Of a stretch of DNA of 64,000 nt, positions 26,223-36,232 are shown piece by piece. The notes under the pieces were generated by a model. That model saw nothing but the letters and a program-made list of their open reading frames with translations. It was not told the origin of the DNA and ran no database searches. Numbering within the stretch: position 1 is the first letter of the stretch; each line of letters starts with the position of its first letter. The translations under genes and the position numbers were made by a program. Source of the stretch: Novosphingobium terrae (lineage in GTDB: Bacteria > Pseudomonadota > Alphaproteobacteria > Sphingomonadales > Sphingomonadaceae); the NCBI RefSeq assembly GCF_017163935.1, contig NZ_JABVZR010000001.1, forward strand, positions 124,001 to 188,000. The letters run 5' to 3'.

Positions 26223-28532
26223 ATGTGCATGACCAGTGCTCCTGTCGGCCCCGTAAACTCTTCCTCCGCCGCCAGCGCGGCGCGCACCATTCTGACGCGC
26301 CTGCATGAAGTGATGGCCAGCCGCCAGAATGCCCAGGCCAAGCTCAACACCGTGGTCGAGGTGATCGGCGAAAGCCTGCATTCCGAAGTCTGCTCGATCT
26401 ATCTGCTGCGCGAAGGCATGCTGGAGCTGTTCGCCACCCGCGGTCTGGCGCAGGAGGCGGTCCATGTCACCCGCATGGCCATCGGAGAGGGTCTGGTCGG
26501 CAGCATCGCGGCGCGCAACGAGACGCTGAATCTGGCCGAGGCAGCGGCACACCCTGACTTCTCCTATCGCCCCGAAACGGGCGAGGACCGCTTCCACTCT
26601 TTCGCGGGCGTGCCCATCGTGCGGCGCGAGCGTTCGGTGGGCATCCTCTGCGTGCAGCACGTCGATCCGCGCCGCTATGAAGAGATCGAGATCGAGGCGC
26701 TGCAGACGGTGGCCATGGTGCTCTCCGAACTGATCGCCAATGCCGAGCTGGTCGATGAGGAGGAGGCATTCGGCCTTGCCGCCTCGCTGACCGGGCCCGA
26801 GCAACTGCGCGGCCTCACGCTGGTCAAGGGGCTGGCGGCGGGCGCCGCTGTCTATCACCAGCCGCGCATCACCATCGAACACATCGTCGCCGAAGACACC
26901 GAGGCCGAGCGCCAGCGCGTCTATATGGCCTTTGACAAGATGCGCGACCAGATCGACCGCATGGCCAGCCAGGCCGAATTCGGCGGCGGCGGCGAGCATG
27001 ACGAGGTTCTCGAAACCTATCGCATGTTCGCCTATGACGAAGGCTGGAGCCGCCGCATCAACGAGGCGATCGATTCAGGCCTCACCGCCGAGGCCGCGAT
27101 CGAGCGCGTGCAGCAGCGCACCCGCATGCGCATGCGCCAGATCGACGATCCGCTGTTGGCCGACCGCATGCATGATCTGGAGGATCTCTCCAACCGCCTG
27201 CTGCGCATCGTTTCGGGCCAGCTGGGCACGGCGGCCAGCATGGGCCTGCGCCATGACGCCATTCTGATCGCCCGCAACCTCGGCCCCGCCGAGCTGCTGG
27301 AGTATGACAAGCGCCGCCTCAAGGGCGTGATCCTTGAGGAAGGCTCGCTCACCGCGCATGTCATCATCGTGGCGCGCGCCATGGGCATTCCGGTGCTGGG
27401 CCGTGTGAAGAGCCTGCGCGGTCTGGTGCGCGAAGGCGATCCGCTGCTGCTCGATGCCGATCAGGGCATCGCCTTCGTGCGCCCCACGCGCGACATGGTC
27501 ATCGCCTTCGATGAGCGCCACGCCAAGACTCGTGAACGTCAAGCCGCCTATGCCGCCTTGCGCGATATGCAGCCGGTCACGGCCTGCGGTGAGCGCATCA
27601 CGGTGATGGTCAATGCCGGTCTGCGTGAGGATATGCCCAATGTCTCGCTGACGGGCGCTGACGGCGTGGGCCTGTTCCGCACCGAATTCCAGTTTCTCGT
27701 CTCGGCCACGCTGCCCAGCCGGGAGCGTCAGACGCGGCTCTATCGCGATGTGATGGATACGGCGGGCGACAAGCCGGTGGTCTTCCGCACCGTGGACATC
27801 GGCGGCGACAAGAGCCTGCCCTATCTGCGCCATGACGAAGACCACAATGAGGAAAACCCGGCGATGGGCTGGCGCGCTTTGCGTGTCGCTCTGGAACGCG
27901 ATGGCCTTCTGAAGGTGCAGGCCCGCGCGCTGCTGGAAGCTTCTGCCGGGCGCACGCTGCATGTGATGTTCCCGATGATCTCCGAGCCATGGGAGTTCGA
28001 TGCCGCCAAAGCCGTGTTCGACGGCCAGCTCACCTGGCTGCGCGGCCAGCGCAAGCAGTTGCCCGAGGCGGTGAAATTCGGCGCCATGCTCGAAGTGCCC
28101 GCTCTGGCGGAAATGCTCGATGTGCTGTGCCCCAAGCTGACCTTCCTGTCGGTGGGCACCAATGATCTGACGCAGTTCCTCTTTGCGGCAGACCGTTCGA
28201 ACCCCAAGCTGGCCGAACGTTACGATTGGCTCAGCCCCGCGATCCTGCGCTTCCTGCGCCGGGTTTCGCGCACCTGCCAGCAGCATGGCACGCTGCTGAC
28301 CGTCTGCGGCGAGATGGGCGGCCGTCAATTGGAAGCCTTGGCCCTGCTGGGTCTGGGCATCCGCCGCCTGTCGATCACGCCGGCTGCGGTGGGGCCGATC
28401 AAGAGCATGCTGCGGCAGGTCCATCTCCATGAAATCGAGGAGGAAATGAACCGCCTGCTCGATGAACCGGCGCAGGATCTGCGGGCACGGTTGCTGGACT
28501 GGGCACAGGCACGGGGCATCACCTTCGACTAA
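26223..28532 (+). CDS. ptsP: Phosphoenolpyruvate-protein phosphotransferase PtsP (nitrogen PTS enzyme I)
   Basis: Enzyme I of the nitrogen-related PTS, which takes phosphate from PEP to Npr and EIIA-Ntr. 769 residues: N-terminal GAF domain (about 20-170, with SEVCSIYLLREGMLELFATRG), then the enzyme I N domain whose phosphorylated histidine is in GSLTAHVIIVARAMGIP, and the PEP-binding barrel with GVGLFRTEFQFL, HVMFPMIS, FLSVGTNDLTQF and the C-terminal VCGEMGG. The ATG at 26229 is an alternative start. Its partners are not in the window. Likely links nitrogen state with potassium and metabolism, as in relatives. Confidence 0.95.
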   Translation: MCMTSAPVGPVNSSSAASAARTILTRLHEVMASRQNAQAKLNTVVEVIGESLHSEVCSIYLLREGMLELFATRGLAQEAVHVTRMAIGEGLVGSIAARNETLNLAEAAAHPDFSYRPETGEDRFHSFAGVPIVRRERSVGILCVQHVDPRRYEEIEIEALQTVAMVLSELIANAELVDEEEAFGLAASLTGPEQLRGLTLVKGLAAGAAVYHQPRITIEHIVAEDTEAERQRVYMAFDKMRDQIDRMASQAEFGGGGEHDEVLETYRMFAYDEGWSRRINEAIDSGLTAEAAIERVQQRTRMRMRQIDDPLLADRMHDLEDLSNRLLRIVSGQLGTAASMGLRHDAILIARNLGPAELLEYDKRRLKGVILEEGSLTAHVIIVARAMGIPVLGRVKSLRGLVREGDPLLLDADQGIAFVRPTRDMVIAFDERHAKTRERQAAYAALRDMQPVTACGERITVMVNAGLREDMPNVSLTGADGVGLFRTEFQFLVSATLPSRERQTRLYRDVMDTAGDKPVVFRTVDIGGDKSLPYLRHDEDHNEENPAMGWRALRVALERDGLLKVQARALLEASAGRTLHVMFPMISEPWEFDAAKAVFDGQLTWLRGQRKQLPEAVKFGAMLEVPALAEMLDVLCPKLTFLSVGTNDLTQFLFAADRSNPKLAERYDWLSPAILRFLRRVSRTCQQHGTLLTVCGEMGGRQLEALALLGLGIRRLSITPAAVGPIKSMLRQVHLHEIEEEMNRLLDEPAQDLRARLLDWAQARGITFD

Positions 28533-28691
28533 GCCCCCATCCATCCGCGCATCAGGCCAGACCGGGGGGCCTCGCGCGGTGCTTCACTTCAACGATTTCC
28601 ACGCTGCCAACCCGGCTTGGCGGTTGACTTTTTTAGCGCTCTGGCCTTGATTCTGGCCCGGGCTTGCGGACACATCAAAACGGGATCGCAC

Positions 28692-29732
28692 ATGGGTGCC
28701 GAAGACAAAAATGAGCAGCAGTCAGCACTGACCGCCGGGGGGCGGCTGCGCGTTGCGCGTGAGGCGGCGGGCCTCTCGCTGGCGCAGCTGGCGGAAAAGA
28801 CCCGTATTCGCGAAAAGCATCTGGAAGCGCTGGAGGCGGGCGATTTCGCCGCGCTGCCCGGTCGCACCTATGCGCTGGGTTTCGCGCGTACCTATGCCCG
28901 CGCCGTCGGGCTGGACGATGCCGAGATCACCAGCACCATGCGCGCCGAATATTCCGGCGCCATGCCCGAGGCCGAGGCGCCTCCGGCCCCCGCTTTCACG
29001 CCCGGAGATCCGGCGCGCGTGCCATCCTCGGGCTTTGCCTGGGTGGCGGGCGTGCTGGCGCTGATCGCGGCGGTGGGCGGCTATGTCTGGTGGAACAATT
29101 ACTACAGCCCGGCGGCGGAACTGCCCTCGCTGCTGCCCGCCGACACGCCCACGCCTCAGGCCACGGCCAGCGGCGCTCCTGCGGCGCCCGCCCCGGCGGC
29201 CCCGGCTCAGCCGAGCGGCGATGTGGTCTTCACCGCGCAGGGCACGGGCGTCTGGGTGCGCTTCTACGATGGCGACAAGACGCTGGTGGAAAAGGTGCTT
29301 CAGGACGGCGAGAGCTACACGGTCCCCGCCGATGCCCATGATCCCAAGCTGCGCACCGGCCACCCCGAGCTGCTGACCATCACCATCGGCGGCCAGAGCG
29401 TGCCCAAGATCTCGGAAGAGATGAAGACGGTGAAGGATGTGCCGGTGACCGCCGCCGCGCTGAATGCGCGCGGCAATGCGGCGCCTGCGGCCCAGCCCTC
29501 GGCTGCGCCCGGTGCTCAGCCGTCCGGCCAGCCTGCGCCGCAGCCTTCCTCGACACCCGGCGCGTCTCCCAGCCCGAGCGCCAGTGCCACCTCCGGCGCC
29601 CCCGCGCCTCACCATGTGGCGCCGCGCCCGCGCCGCCACAAGACGCATGGCGAGACGGTGACCGCGGGCGGCGTGCTGCCCGCCGGCGTGCCGCTGATCA
29701 CGCCTCCGGCTGCAAATGGGGGAAATCCCTGA
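28692..29732 (+). CDS. RodZ-like helix-turn-helix membrane protein
   Basis: 346 residues from ATG 28692. Cytoplasmic HTH (about 18-80; LAQLAEKTRIREKHLEALEAGD), one membrane helix (FAWVAGVLALIAAVGGYVWW), then a Pro/Ala-rich linker and the DUF4115/RodZ C-terminal beta domain (VWVRFYDGDKTLVEKVLQDG, TITIGGQSVPK). RodZ anchors MreB and shapes the cell. The long Pro/Ser/Ala tail and the basic PRPRRHKTHGE segment are extra. It starts a row with YbgF-like and TilS genes; a 200-base gap follows. Confidence 0.85.
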   Translation: MGAEDKNEQQSALTAGGRLRVAREAAGLSLAQLAEKTRIREKHLEALEAGDFAALPGRTYALGFARTYARAVGLDDAEITSTMRAEYSGAMPEAEAPPAPAFTPGDPARVPSSGFAWVAGVLALIAAVGGYVWWNNYYSPAAELPSLLPADTPTPQATASGAPAAPAPAAPAQPSGDVVFTAQGTGVWVRFYDGDKTLVEKVLQDGESYTVPADAHDPKLRTGHPELLTITIGGQSVPKISEEMKTVKDVPVTAAALNARGNAAPAAQPSAAPGAQPSGQPAPQPSSTPGASPSPSASATSGAPAPHHVAPRPRRHKTHGETVTAGGVLPAGVPLITPPAANGGNP

Positions 29733-29932
29733 TCTTTTCGTGAAGGCCCCCCTGCGCTATCCACAGTTGCAGCGGGGCGTTCCGGCGCAAAGCGGTGCAT
29801 CACACGGGGGCGCGGCTCGACAAGAGCGGCGTCCCTGATGCATCAACGATCAGTTTTGAAAAAGCCTGGGGTCGACGGGGTCGCCGGTCGCAGGCTGCTA
29901 TGGGCCAGAAGGCCTGTTTGGAGCGACGGACG

Positions 29933-30910
29933 ATGACTGAGATGCGGCGGGGCAAGCTGCGCGTGTTGGCGCTGGCGGTGCTGGCTTGCGGCACATCACT
30001 GGTGGCGGTGCCGGTGGTGCATGCCCAGGAAGGCACGGTGGAAGAAATCCGCCTGCGCAAGCTGGAGGCCGAAGTGCGCGCCCTTCAGCGCCAGGTCTTC
30101 CCCGGCGGCGATCCGAAATTCTTTCCCTCCGATGGCTCGACGCCCGCGGCGCCCACCCCTCAGCCCGGTTCGCCCGCCACCACGCCGGTCACCGATCTGC
30201 TGACGCGCATGGATGCCCTTGAATCGCAGAATGCGCGCCTGACGGCTCAGGTCGAGGATCTCTCGCACCGCCTGCGCAAGCTGGAAGGCACGGAATCCTC
30301 GGTCCCCGGCGCTGCTGCCACGGTCACGCCGCCGCCCTACACCGGCCCGCAGCCGGATGTGGGTGCCACGCCGCTGCCCGCCAGCCAGCCCGCTTATGCG
30401 CCGCCGCCTCCGGTGGCCAAGCCCAAGCCCGCTCCGGTGGTCGCCGCGCCGACGCCGCCCGCCAAGCCGACAGCCTCGCGCCTTGCGGCGGTCAAGGCCA
30501 TCGTCAAGCCGCAGAGCGACGATCCGGGCGAGGATGAATACAGCTACGGCTTCAAGCTGTGGGAGGCCAAGTTCTATCCCGAGGCCGCGCAGCAGCTGAA
30601 GCTCTATCTCGACAAATATCCGCGCCACAAGCGCGTGAGCTACGCCAAGAACCTGCTGGGCCGCGCCTATCTGGACGACAACCAGCCGCGCGAAGCCGCC
30701 AACTGGTTCCTGCAGAACTACCAGAGCAACAAGCGCGGCGACCGCGCGGCCGACAGCCTGCTCTACCTTGCGCAGGCCATGGTGGATCTGAAGGACAGCA
30801 GCCGCGCCTGCATCGCGCTGGGCGAGTTCTCCGACACCTACAAGACCGAAGCCGCCGGGCGCCTGCGCAGCCAGTATGACGAAACCCGCAGAAAAGCGGC
30901 GTGCAACTGA
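29933..30910 (+). CDS. YbgF/CpoB-like tetratricopeptide periplasmic protein
   Basis: 325 residues from ATG 29933 (GGAG 9 bases upstream; an earlier frame start is poorer). A signal peptide ends VVHAQE, then a coiled coil (TVEEIRLRKLEAEVRALQRQV), a long Pro-rich linker, and a C-terminal TPR-like block (YSYGFKLWEAKFYPEAAQQLKLYLDKYP, continuing to the end) that is the YbgF/CpoB repeat domain. CpoB links the Tol system and peptidoglycan synthesis. tol-pal genes are not adjacent here. It overlaps tilS by ten bases. Confidence 0.85.
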   Translation: MTEMRRGKLRVLALAVLACGTSLVAVPVVHAQEGTVEEIRLRKLEAEVRALQRQVFPGGDPKFFPSDGSTPAAPTPQPGSPATTPVTDLLTRMDALESQNARLTAQVEDLSHRLRKLEGTESSVPGAAATVTPPPYTGPQPDVGATPLPASQPAYAPPPPVAKPKPAPVVAAPTPPAKPTASRLAAVKAIVKPQSDDPGEDEYSYGFKLWEAKFYPEAAQQLKLYLDKYPRHKRVSYAKNLLGRAYLDDNQPREAANWFLQNYQSNKRGDRAADSLLYLAQAMVDLKDSSRACIALGEFSDTYKTEAAGRLRSQYDETRRKAACN

Positions 30911-31863
30911 GCTTCGCTGCCGAGGCCGAACGCTTCGTTTCGGACCTGACGCGCATCTGGCCTGAAAGCACGAAAGGCGAGCCCCTGCTGGGGCTCGCCG
31001 TTTCGGGCGGGCCGGACAGTCTGGCGCTGCTGCTGATCGCTCACGCCGCGCTGCCGGGCCGCGTGGCCGCCGCCACGGTGGACCACGGCTTGCGCCCTGA
31101 AAGCGCTGCCGAAGCCGCCGAGGTCGCCCGCATCTGCGCCCTGCTGGGCGTGCCCCATGCCACGCTGGAGGTCCGCGTGGAGGAGGGCAACATACAGGCC
31201 CAGGCCCGCGACGCCCGCTATGCCGCCATGGCCGCTTGGATGGAGCGTGAGAGCCTCTCTGCCCTTGCCACCGCCCATCATGCCGATGATCAGGCCGAGA
31301 CGCTGGTCATGCGCCTGAACCGGGCGAGCGGGGTCTCCGGGCTGGCCGGTGTGCGTGAGCGTGGGCTGGTCCCCGCCACCCGCCTGCCGCTGTTGCGCCC
31401 GCTGCTGGGCTGGCGGCGCGCGGCGTTGGCCTCTGTGGTCGCCGCTTCCGGCTTCACAGCCGCCGACGATCCTTCCAACCGCAACCCGGCCTATGATCGT
31501 GTCCGTGTGAGGCAGGCTTTGGCCGATGCCGCGTGGGTCGATGTGCCCGCATGGTCTCAGGCGGCATCCAATCTTGCCGATGCAGATGCTGCCCTCGATT
31601 GGGCCGCTGCTCGCGAATGGGCCGAGCAGGTGGTGAAGGAACCGATGGGGCTGGTCTATCGCCCCCAAGCGCCGCGTGCCGTGGCTCTGCGTGTGGTGGC
31701 GCGGATTGTGGAGCAGCTGGATGGGCAGGCTGCGCGTGGGCAGGCCGTGGCGCGGCTGTTCGATGCTCTGGTGGCGCGGCAGCCCGCCTCGATCGGGGAT
31801 CTGGTGGTGCGGCCTATGCCCTCCGGGTGGAGTTTTATGAAGGGGCCGAAAAGAAGGTCCTAA
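30901..31863 (+). CDS. tilS: tRNA(Ile)-lysidine synthetase TilS
   Basis: Places lysidine on C34 of tRNA-Ile(CAU) so that it reads AUA. 320 residues; the PP-loop ATPase motif SGGPDSLAL is near residue 35, followed by VDHGLRPES and ATAHHADDQAETLVMRL. It is a short form that ends after the N-terminal and linker regions without the extra C-terminal domain of E. coli TilS. The start is a GTG overlapping the CpoB-like stop. A hairpin-ended repeat begins eight bases after the stop. Confidence 0.92.
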   Translation: MQLSFAAEAERFVSDLTRIWPESTKGEPLLGLAVSGGPDSLALLLIAHAALPGRVAAATVDHGLRPESAAEAAEVARICALLGVPHATLEVRVEEGNIQAQARDARYAAMAAWMERESLSALATAHHADDQAETLVMRLNRASGVSGLAGVRERGLVPATRLPLLRPLLGWRRAALASVVAASGFTAADDPSNRNPAYDRVRVRQALADAAWVDVPAWSQAASNLADADAALDWAAAREWAEQVVKEPMGLVYRPQAPRAVALRVVARIVEQLDGQAARGQAVARLFDALVARQPASIGDLVVRPMPSGWSFMKGPKRRS

Positions 31864-31870
31864 GAAGGAA

Positions 31871-32105
31871 ATGCGAGGGGGTTACCCCCTCGCGCTCCCA
31901 TAACGTCTCCCGACACAAGGGTTTGTGTCATCCCATCGGTGCGTAACCTTCCCACAGGCACAGCAAAAAGGCGCCGCAGGCATGAATGCCGCGCCGCAGG
32001 CTTTCCTATCCTTGTAAAGCCTGCGGCGCGGCAAACTATGCGCAAGGCCGAACCCGATGCGCAACGCAGACATTAAAGGGAGCGCGAGGGCGATGGCCCT
32101 CGCAT
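31871..32105 (-). repeat. Intergenic hairpin-ended element, copy C
   Basis: 235 bp in inverse orientation to copies A and B. Ends at 31871-31899 and 32078-32105 are inverted repeats, each a hairpin (GCGAGGGGG/CCCCCTCGC and GCGAGGGC/GCCCTCGC). The inner part has a GCCTGCGGCGCGGC stem pair around 31988-32036 and a second GCC-rich hairpin. It lies between convergent genes, 8 and 10 bases from the two stop codons. Confidence 0.9.
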
Positions 32106-32114
32106 CCAACCTTC

Positions 32115-32843
32115 TTAAGCCCCTTGCTGCCCCCGGGTGATAATCACCTTATCCCCCAGCTTCGTCACCCCGAACACCTTCTGCGCAAAGGGCAGGGGAA
32201 CGCCGACGCAACCATGGCTGGCATAGCCGTTCTGCACATTGGTCGCGTGGATCGAGACGCCGTCGTTGGTCAGGCGCATCATATAAGGCATCGGCGCGTC
32301 ATAGAGGTTGGACATATGATGCGCGTCCTTCTGGGTGATCGGGAAGACCCCCAGAGGCGTGGGCTTTTCCTGCGTGCCCAGCAGCACGGCGGTGGTGCCG
32401 ATCTCATACCCGCCTCGAAACACCGAAAGCACGCGCGCGTTGAGGTCCACGGTGATGACGATGGGGGCGCCGGCGGGGGCGCCATCCTCGTTCCAGAACC
32501 ACTGGCCGTATTTGATGGGCTCGGTGACGGTCAGCGTGTGTTTGATGACCAGCGTGTCCGTGGCGGGCGTGGCCTGCGCCGGAGCGGGTTTGTTGCCGCC
32601 TTCAGCCTCAAAGGCGGGCGCATAGCTGGGATCGGCCTCGGGCGCGGCATCGGGCCGCTCCTTCATGCTGACGGGCCTGGACGCGGGAAGCGCGACGGTG
32701 GGCGCCTGGCGCGAGAGATGTGCAGTGCCCAGATGCTCATCAAGCTTGATCAGGCCAACTGCTGCCAACAGCGCGGCGCTGGCGGCCACGGCGATCATGG
32801 CGGGCAGGCGCTTTGCCTGCGGGATGGCGGCGATGGTGACCAT
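32115..32843 (-). CDS. L,D-transpeptidase (YkuD) family protein
   Basis: 242 residues with an N-terminal membrane helix (MIAVAASAALLAAVGLI) and a C-terminal YkuD domain: PIVITVDLNARVLSVFRGG, then the active site with SIHATNVQNGYASHGCVGVP, where the cysteine is the nucleophile and the HGC order is diagnostic. It forms 3-3 peptidoglycan crosslinks or links lipoproteins; which one is unclear. The Pro-rich linker (about 45-95) spans the periplasm. Downstream of the PEP carboxylase-like gene on the same strand. Confidence 0.9.
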   Translation of the reverse strand: MVTIAAIPQAKRLPAMIAVAASAALLAAVGLIKLDEHLGTAHLSRQAPTVALPASRPVSMKERPDAAPEADPSYAPAFEAEGGNKPAPAQATPATDTLVIKHTLTVTEPIKYGQWFWNEDGAPAGAPIVITVDLNARVLSVFRGGYEIGTTAVLLGTQEKPTPLGVFPITQKDAHHMSNLYDAPMPYMMRLTNDGVSIHATNVQNGYASHGCVGVPLPFAQKVFGVTKLGDKVIITRGQQGA

Positions 32844-32991
32844 GATGCGTTTGCGGGCCTTTGGAGCGTTTGACCAGCAGACGCTGCCTCAAACCCCGCC
32901 AAAACACCAGAGCGCTTGAAGGCGCTGTTCCAGCCGGGGACAGGCGAGGGGTAAAGGTTTACGGTTTTGGGGAGGAGGGGAGAAAAGGAAG

Positions 32992-33225
32992 ATGCGAGGG
33001 GGTTACCCCCTCGCGCTCCCATTCCGTCTCCCGACGAGAGGGTTGTGGCACCCGATCGTAGTGCCTAATCTCTCCATCTGCGCAAGGAAAAGGCGCCGCA
33101 GGCAACAAAACCCCGGCGCCTTTTTCTCGTTTAAAAGCCTGCGGCGGAGCGACGTGAGCCCCAAGGCCGAACCCGAAGCGCACCGTAGACATTAAAGGGA
33201 GCGCGAGGGTGTAACACCCTCGCAT
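32992..33225 (-). repeat. Intergenic hairpin-ended element, copy D
   Basis: 234 bp, same orientation as copy C. Ends at 32992-33020 (stem GCGAGGGGG, loop TTA) and 33198-33225 (stem GCGAGGGTG, loop TAA). The internal hairpin has AAAAGGCGCCGCAGGC and its partner. It lies 19 bases after the stop of the PEP carboxylase-like gene and 149 bases before the L,D-transpeptidase start, so here it separates two same-strand genes. Confidence 0.9.
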
Positions 33226-33243
33226 TCACCTTCTTAAACCCCC

Positions 33244-36024
33244 TTACCCATGCGCCCCGAACTCATTCGCGATCGCCGTGCCGATCCGCAGCGCCAGCTG
33301 GTGCGAGCGTTCGATGGGCTCGATATAATCGCGATGGATCGCGGTGTAGCCATGCGCCGCATCGTCGGGATAGTCGGCGGGTTCGTCGACCTTGAAGTCC
33401 GACAGGCTGGGGAAGCTGGTGGGGAAGGCGCGCTTCAGCTGGGCCAGAGCTTCGTCCACGCGCAGGGTGAAGACCATCTCGATCACGTCATGGGGCGTGA
33501 TGTCATTGGCGCGGCTGAAGGCGGGGACCATCACCACCTTGAGGAACATATGCTGGAACAACGCGAGGCGCAGCGCCTGAAGCACGCCGATGGAGCGGCG
33601 GGTATGCTCGCGATCCTGAGGCGAGAGGCCGCCCGGCTCCTCGGGGATCAGGGCCAGCAGCTGGTGCAGCTTCAACGCATCGACGCGCAGGCGCGTGGCC
33701 AGGCGACGGAACACGCCGGTGCGGTCGTCCGAGGTGAGATATTCGGCCAGGGCAAGGCAGCCCTGAGCGATATGGTTCTCGTCGCCACGATAGGGTCGGC
33801 TGGCCCAATAGGCGGAGTTGAACAGCTCGCCAAAGGCGGTGGCGGTCTTGATGCTGGCCACGGCATTGGCGGCGCGGACCAGACGCACCAGCTGGCGGCC
33901 ACGGTCGCTGGAGGCGAGGAGGTCGGCCATGGCCTCGTAATTGCCTTCCGCCGCCGTGCCGAAACCGGCGATGATGTTCACCGGATAGCCCAGCTGCTGC
34001 AGGATGGCGTTGTGGGGGATGGCGCGGATCTGGCGCAGGCTCATGGTGCGGTCGGCGGCAAGGTCGCTCTGGCGGCGGGCCTTGCGGCTGCCGGTGTCGT
34101 TGAGCAGGCCAAGGCCGAAGGCCGTCACCGCGCGGGCATAGGTGGTGGAGTTGAGGTGCTGCTGCTGCACGCGGCGGATCGCACGGTAGAAATCGAGCGA
34201 CAGATCGGTGCGGCGATAGAAGGGATCGGTCGGCGCGTAGGGATCGGCCTCGGCGGGGGCGAGTTCGATGAAGCGCGTGAGGGTGGCCAGCGCCAGATCG
34301 TCGGTGCCGAAGAAGAGGTAGCCGTCGCCGCCCTGAAAGCTGACTTCGGGTTCCAGCCTGATCCCTGCGCGCACGAAGCGGCGGCGCGCCCATGGGGAGA
34401 GGGGCCATGCCAGACGGTCGGCCATGCTGGCGGGGTGAGCGCCGCGCCCCATGCTTTCGCCATGGGTGTTGAAGATCAGCGCGGAAACGTCACCCAGCTC
34501 ATTGGCGGTCATGGCCTGGGCGAGGCGGCCCTGCAGGCGCTCGATGGCGAGGCTGGCGGGGATCTGGCCCACGAAGCGACCCGCGTCGGAGAAGCCGGTC
34601 TGGATGGCGAGGCGTCCGCGCAGGCGGGCATAGGCGCGATAAGCGGGCTCGGCCAGCAGGTCGTCGATGAAGCGGCCGCCGTGTTCCAGCGCGGTCTCGG
34701 TCTCGAACAGGGGCGAGACGTCCACCTTGTCCTCAATGCCGAAGAGCTTGGCGAAATAGAGCGCGGCCAGCACCGTGGTGGGCTGCTCGCATTCGGCCAC
34801 CAGCATGCGGATCGGGGTTTCCGCATCGATGTGCTGGAGGATCTGCGCCATGGTCAGGAACAGGCGGACGGCGGTGGAATTCTCGATGGCCAGCGCCGCG
34901 AAGTTGCTGCGCAGCGGCTTCACGTTCTGGAGCAGCTCGCGCATCTTGCGCAGTGCGGCCTGGCTGGCCAGATCCAGCGTGCCATCGGGATCGATGCGGC
35001 GGCGGATGGCGTTCTGCAGCTGCGAGCTGTTCACGCGGAAGTGAATCCACGACATGCCCAGCCCATCGGCGCGCATCGCGGCGGCGGCGACCAGCAGGGT
35101 CTGGGCGGTATCGTCATCGCTGGCGGCGGCCAGCTTTTCCAGCTCGGCAATGATGGGGGACAGCGTGACCAGCTTGTCGGCGTGGTTGGCGGTCAGCTGG
35201 TTGGCGGCGTGGTTCACCGCCGAAGGGTTGGTCATGTCGCCGGCGAAGAGCTTGGCCATGGCTTCGGTGTGAGCGCCAGCGGCGGCCAGCTTTTCCGCGA
35301 TGTCGGGCGCGGCCTCTTCCAGCAGGGCGGCGTAGGAGGCGAGGCGTTCGGCCTTTTCCTCCAGCCGGTAGCGGATGCAGGTCTGCCAGCCGATGTCGGT
35401 GCGGCCATCCATGTCATAGCCGACCCAGCTGGCGAAGCGCACCGGCGCGGGGGCCAGCTTGCGCCATTGCGCGGGCCAGCGGGTGCGGGCGGTGGAGAGC
35501 AGCGTGGCGTTGATCGCGTCGCGGGCCTTCTGGGCGCGGGCGATGGCGGCCATGGCGTCGGCATGTTCGGAATCGAGGGTGATCGTGTCACGCGCGGCAG
35601 GTGCGGCGCAGACCGTCTCACTGTCGAGATCGCCCTGGCTGGCGGCCAGCGCCACGGCCTGACCCTGAGCGCGGGCCAGCAGGAAGGTGGGGTGAGCGGT
35701 GAAGACGATATGGGCGACCGGGCGGCTCCAGCGCGCGGCAAAGGCGGTGAAATCGCCGCCTTCGGCCATGGCGCCGATATGGGCCAGATTGGTCTGCGGA
35801 TCGACCGGGGAGACGAGGCGGTTCAGGCGCCGGGCGCGAACACGCAGGCCTTCGCATTCCAGCTCGGCCACCATGGATTCAATGCGTTCGAGGCTCAGCT
35901 CGCCGCTTTCCATCTTGCGTGACAGTTCCAGACCCAGCTGGAAGACGGGGTTGAACAGCGGGGTTTCGGCGGTACGCTCGTGCAGTTCCTGCAAGCGGCG
36001 ATCAAGGGCGGCAAACTCGCTCAT
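33244..36024 (-). CDS. Strongly diverged phosphoenolpyruvate carboxylase homologue
   Basis: 926 residues from ATG 36024, the usual length of PEP carboxylase; an in-frame start at 36105 would add about 27 residues. Family features remain (VFTAHPTF near the N terminus in place of TAHPTE; WVGYDMDGR in place of WxGGDRDGNP). However, the FHGRGGxxGRGG active-site loop is replaced by FQGGDGYLFFGT, the DSAKDAG block by THGESMGRG, and the C-terminal GIAAGxRNTG by a different tail (ALRIGTAIANEFGAHG). Catalysis by the normal mechanism is therefore doubtful. It is usually annotated as ppc by length and similarity. Confidence 0.75.
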   Translation of the reverse strand: MSEFAALDRRLQELHERTAETPLFNPVFQLGLELSRKMESGELSLERIESMVAELECEGLRVRARRLNRLVSPVDPQTNLAHIGAMAEGGDFTAFAARWSRPVAHIVFTAHPTFLLARAQGQAVALAASQGDLDSETVCAAPAARDTITLDSEHADAMAAIARAQKARDAINATLLSTARTRWPAQWRKLAPAPVRFASWVGYDMDGRTDIGWQTCIRYRLEEKAERLASYAALLEEAAPDIAEKLAAAGAHTEAMAKLFAGDMTNPSAVNHAANQLTANHADKLVTLSPIIAELEKLAAASDDDTAQTLLVAAAAMRADGLGMSWIHFRVNSSQLQNAIRRRIDPDGTLDLASQAALRKMRELLQNVKPLRSNFAALAIENSTAVRLFLTMAQILQHIDAETPIRMLVAECEQPTTVLAALYFAKLFGIEDKVDVSPLFETETALEHGGRFIDDLLAEPAYRAYARLRGRLAIQTGFSDAGRFVGQIPASLAIERLQGRLAQAMTANELGDVSALIFNTHGESMGRGAHPASMADRLAWPLSPWARRRFVRAGIRLEPEVSFQGGDGYLFFGTDDLALATLTRFIELAPAEADPYAPTDPFYRRTDLSLDFYRAIRRVQQQHLNSTTYARAVTAFGLGLLNDTGSRKARRQSDLAADRTMSLRQIRAIPHNAILQQLGYPVNIIAGFGTAAEGNYEAMADLLASSDRGRQLVRLVRAANAVASIKTATAFGELFNSAYWASRPYRGDENHIAQGCLALAEYLTSDDRTGVFRRLATRLRVDALKLHQLLALIPEEPGGLSPQDREHTRRSIGVLQALRLALFQHMFLKVVMVPAFSRANDITPHDVIEMVFTLRVDEALAQLKRAFPTSFPSLSDFKVDEPADYPDDAAHGYTAIHRDYIEPIERSHQLALRIGTAIANEFGAHG

Positions 36025-36232
36025 CGTAAAGACTCTCCCGAACTGGCGTTCTTGCGATGCGCCTCTTTCGGCCGGTCCTGTCCCTGAATCATGGCCCTCT
36101 GACAAGGGGCCTTTCGTCGGTCAGCCTAGCGCAAGCCCGCCCGGCTGGGGAAGGCCAAAGATGCGCGCCCGCAAGAGCGCCTGAAAGGTGTTGTCGCGCG
36201 ACCCGGGGCGAGATCGCCCGCAACCCCTGAAT

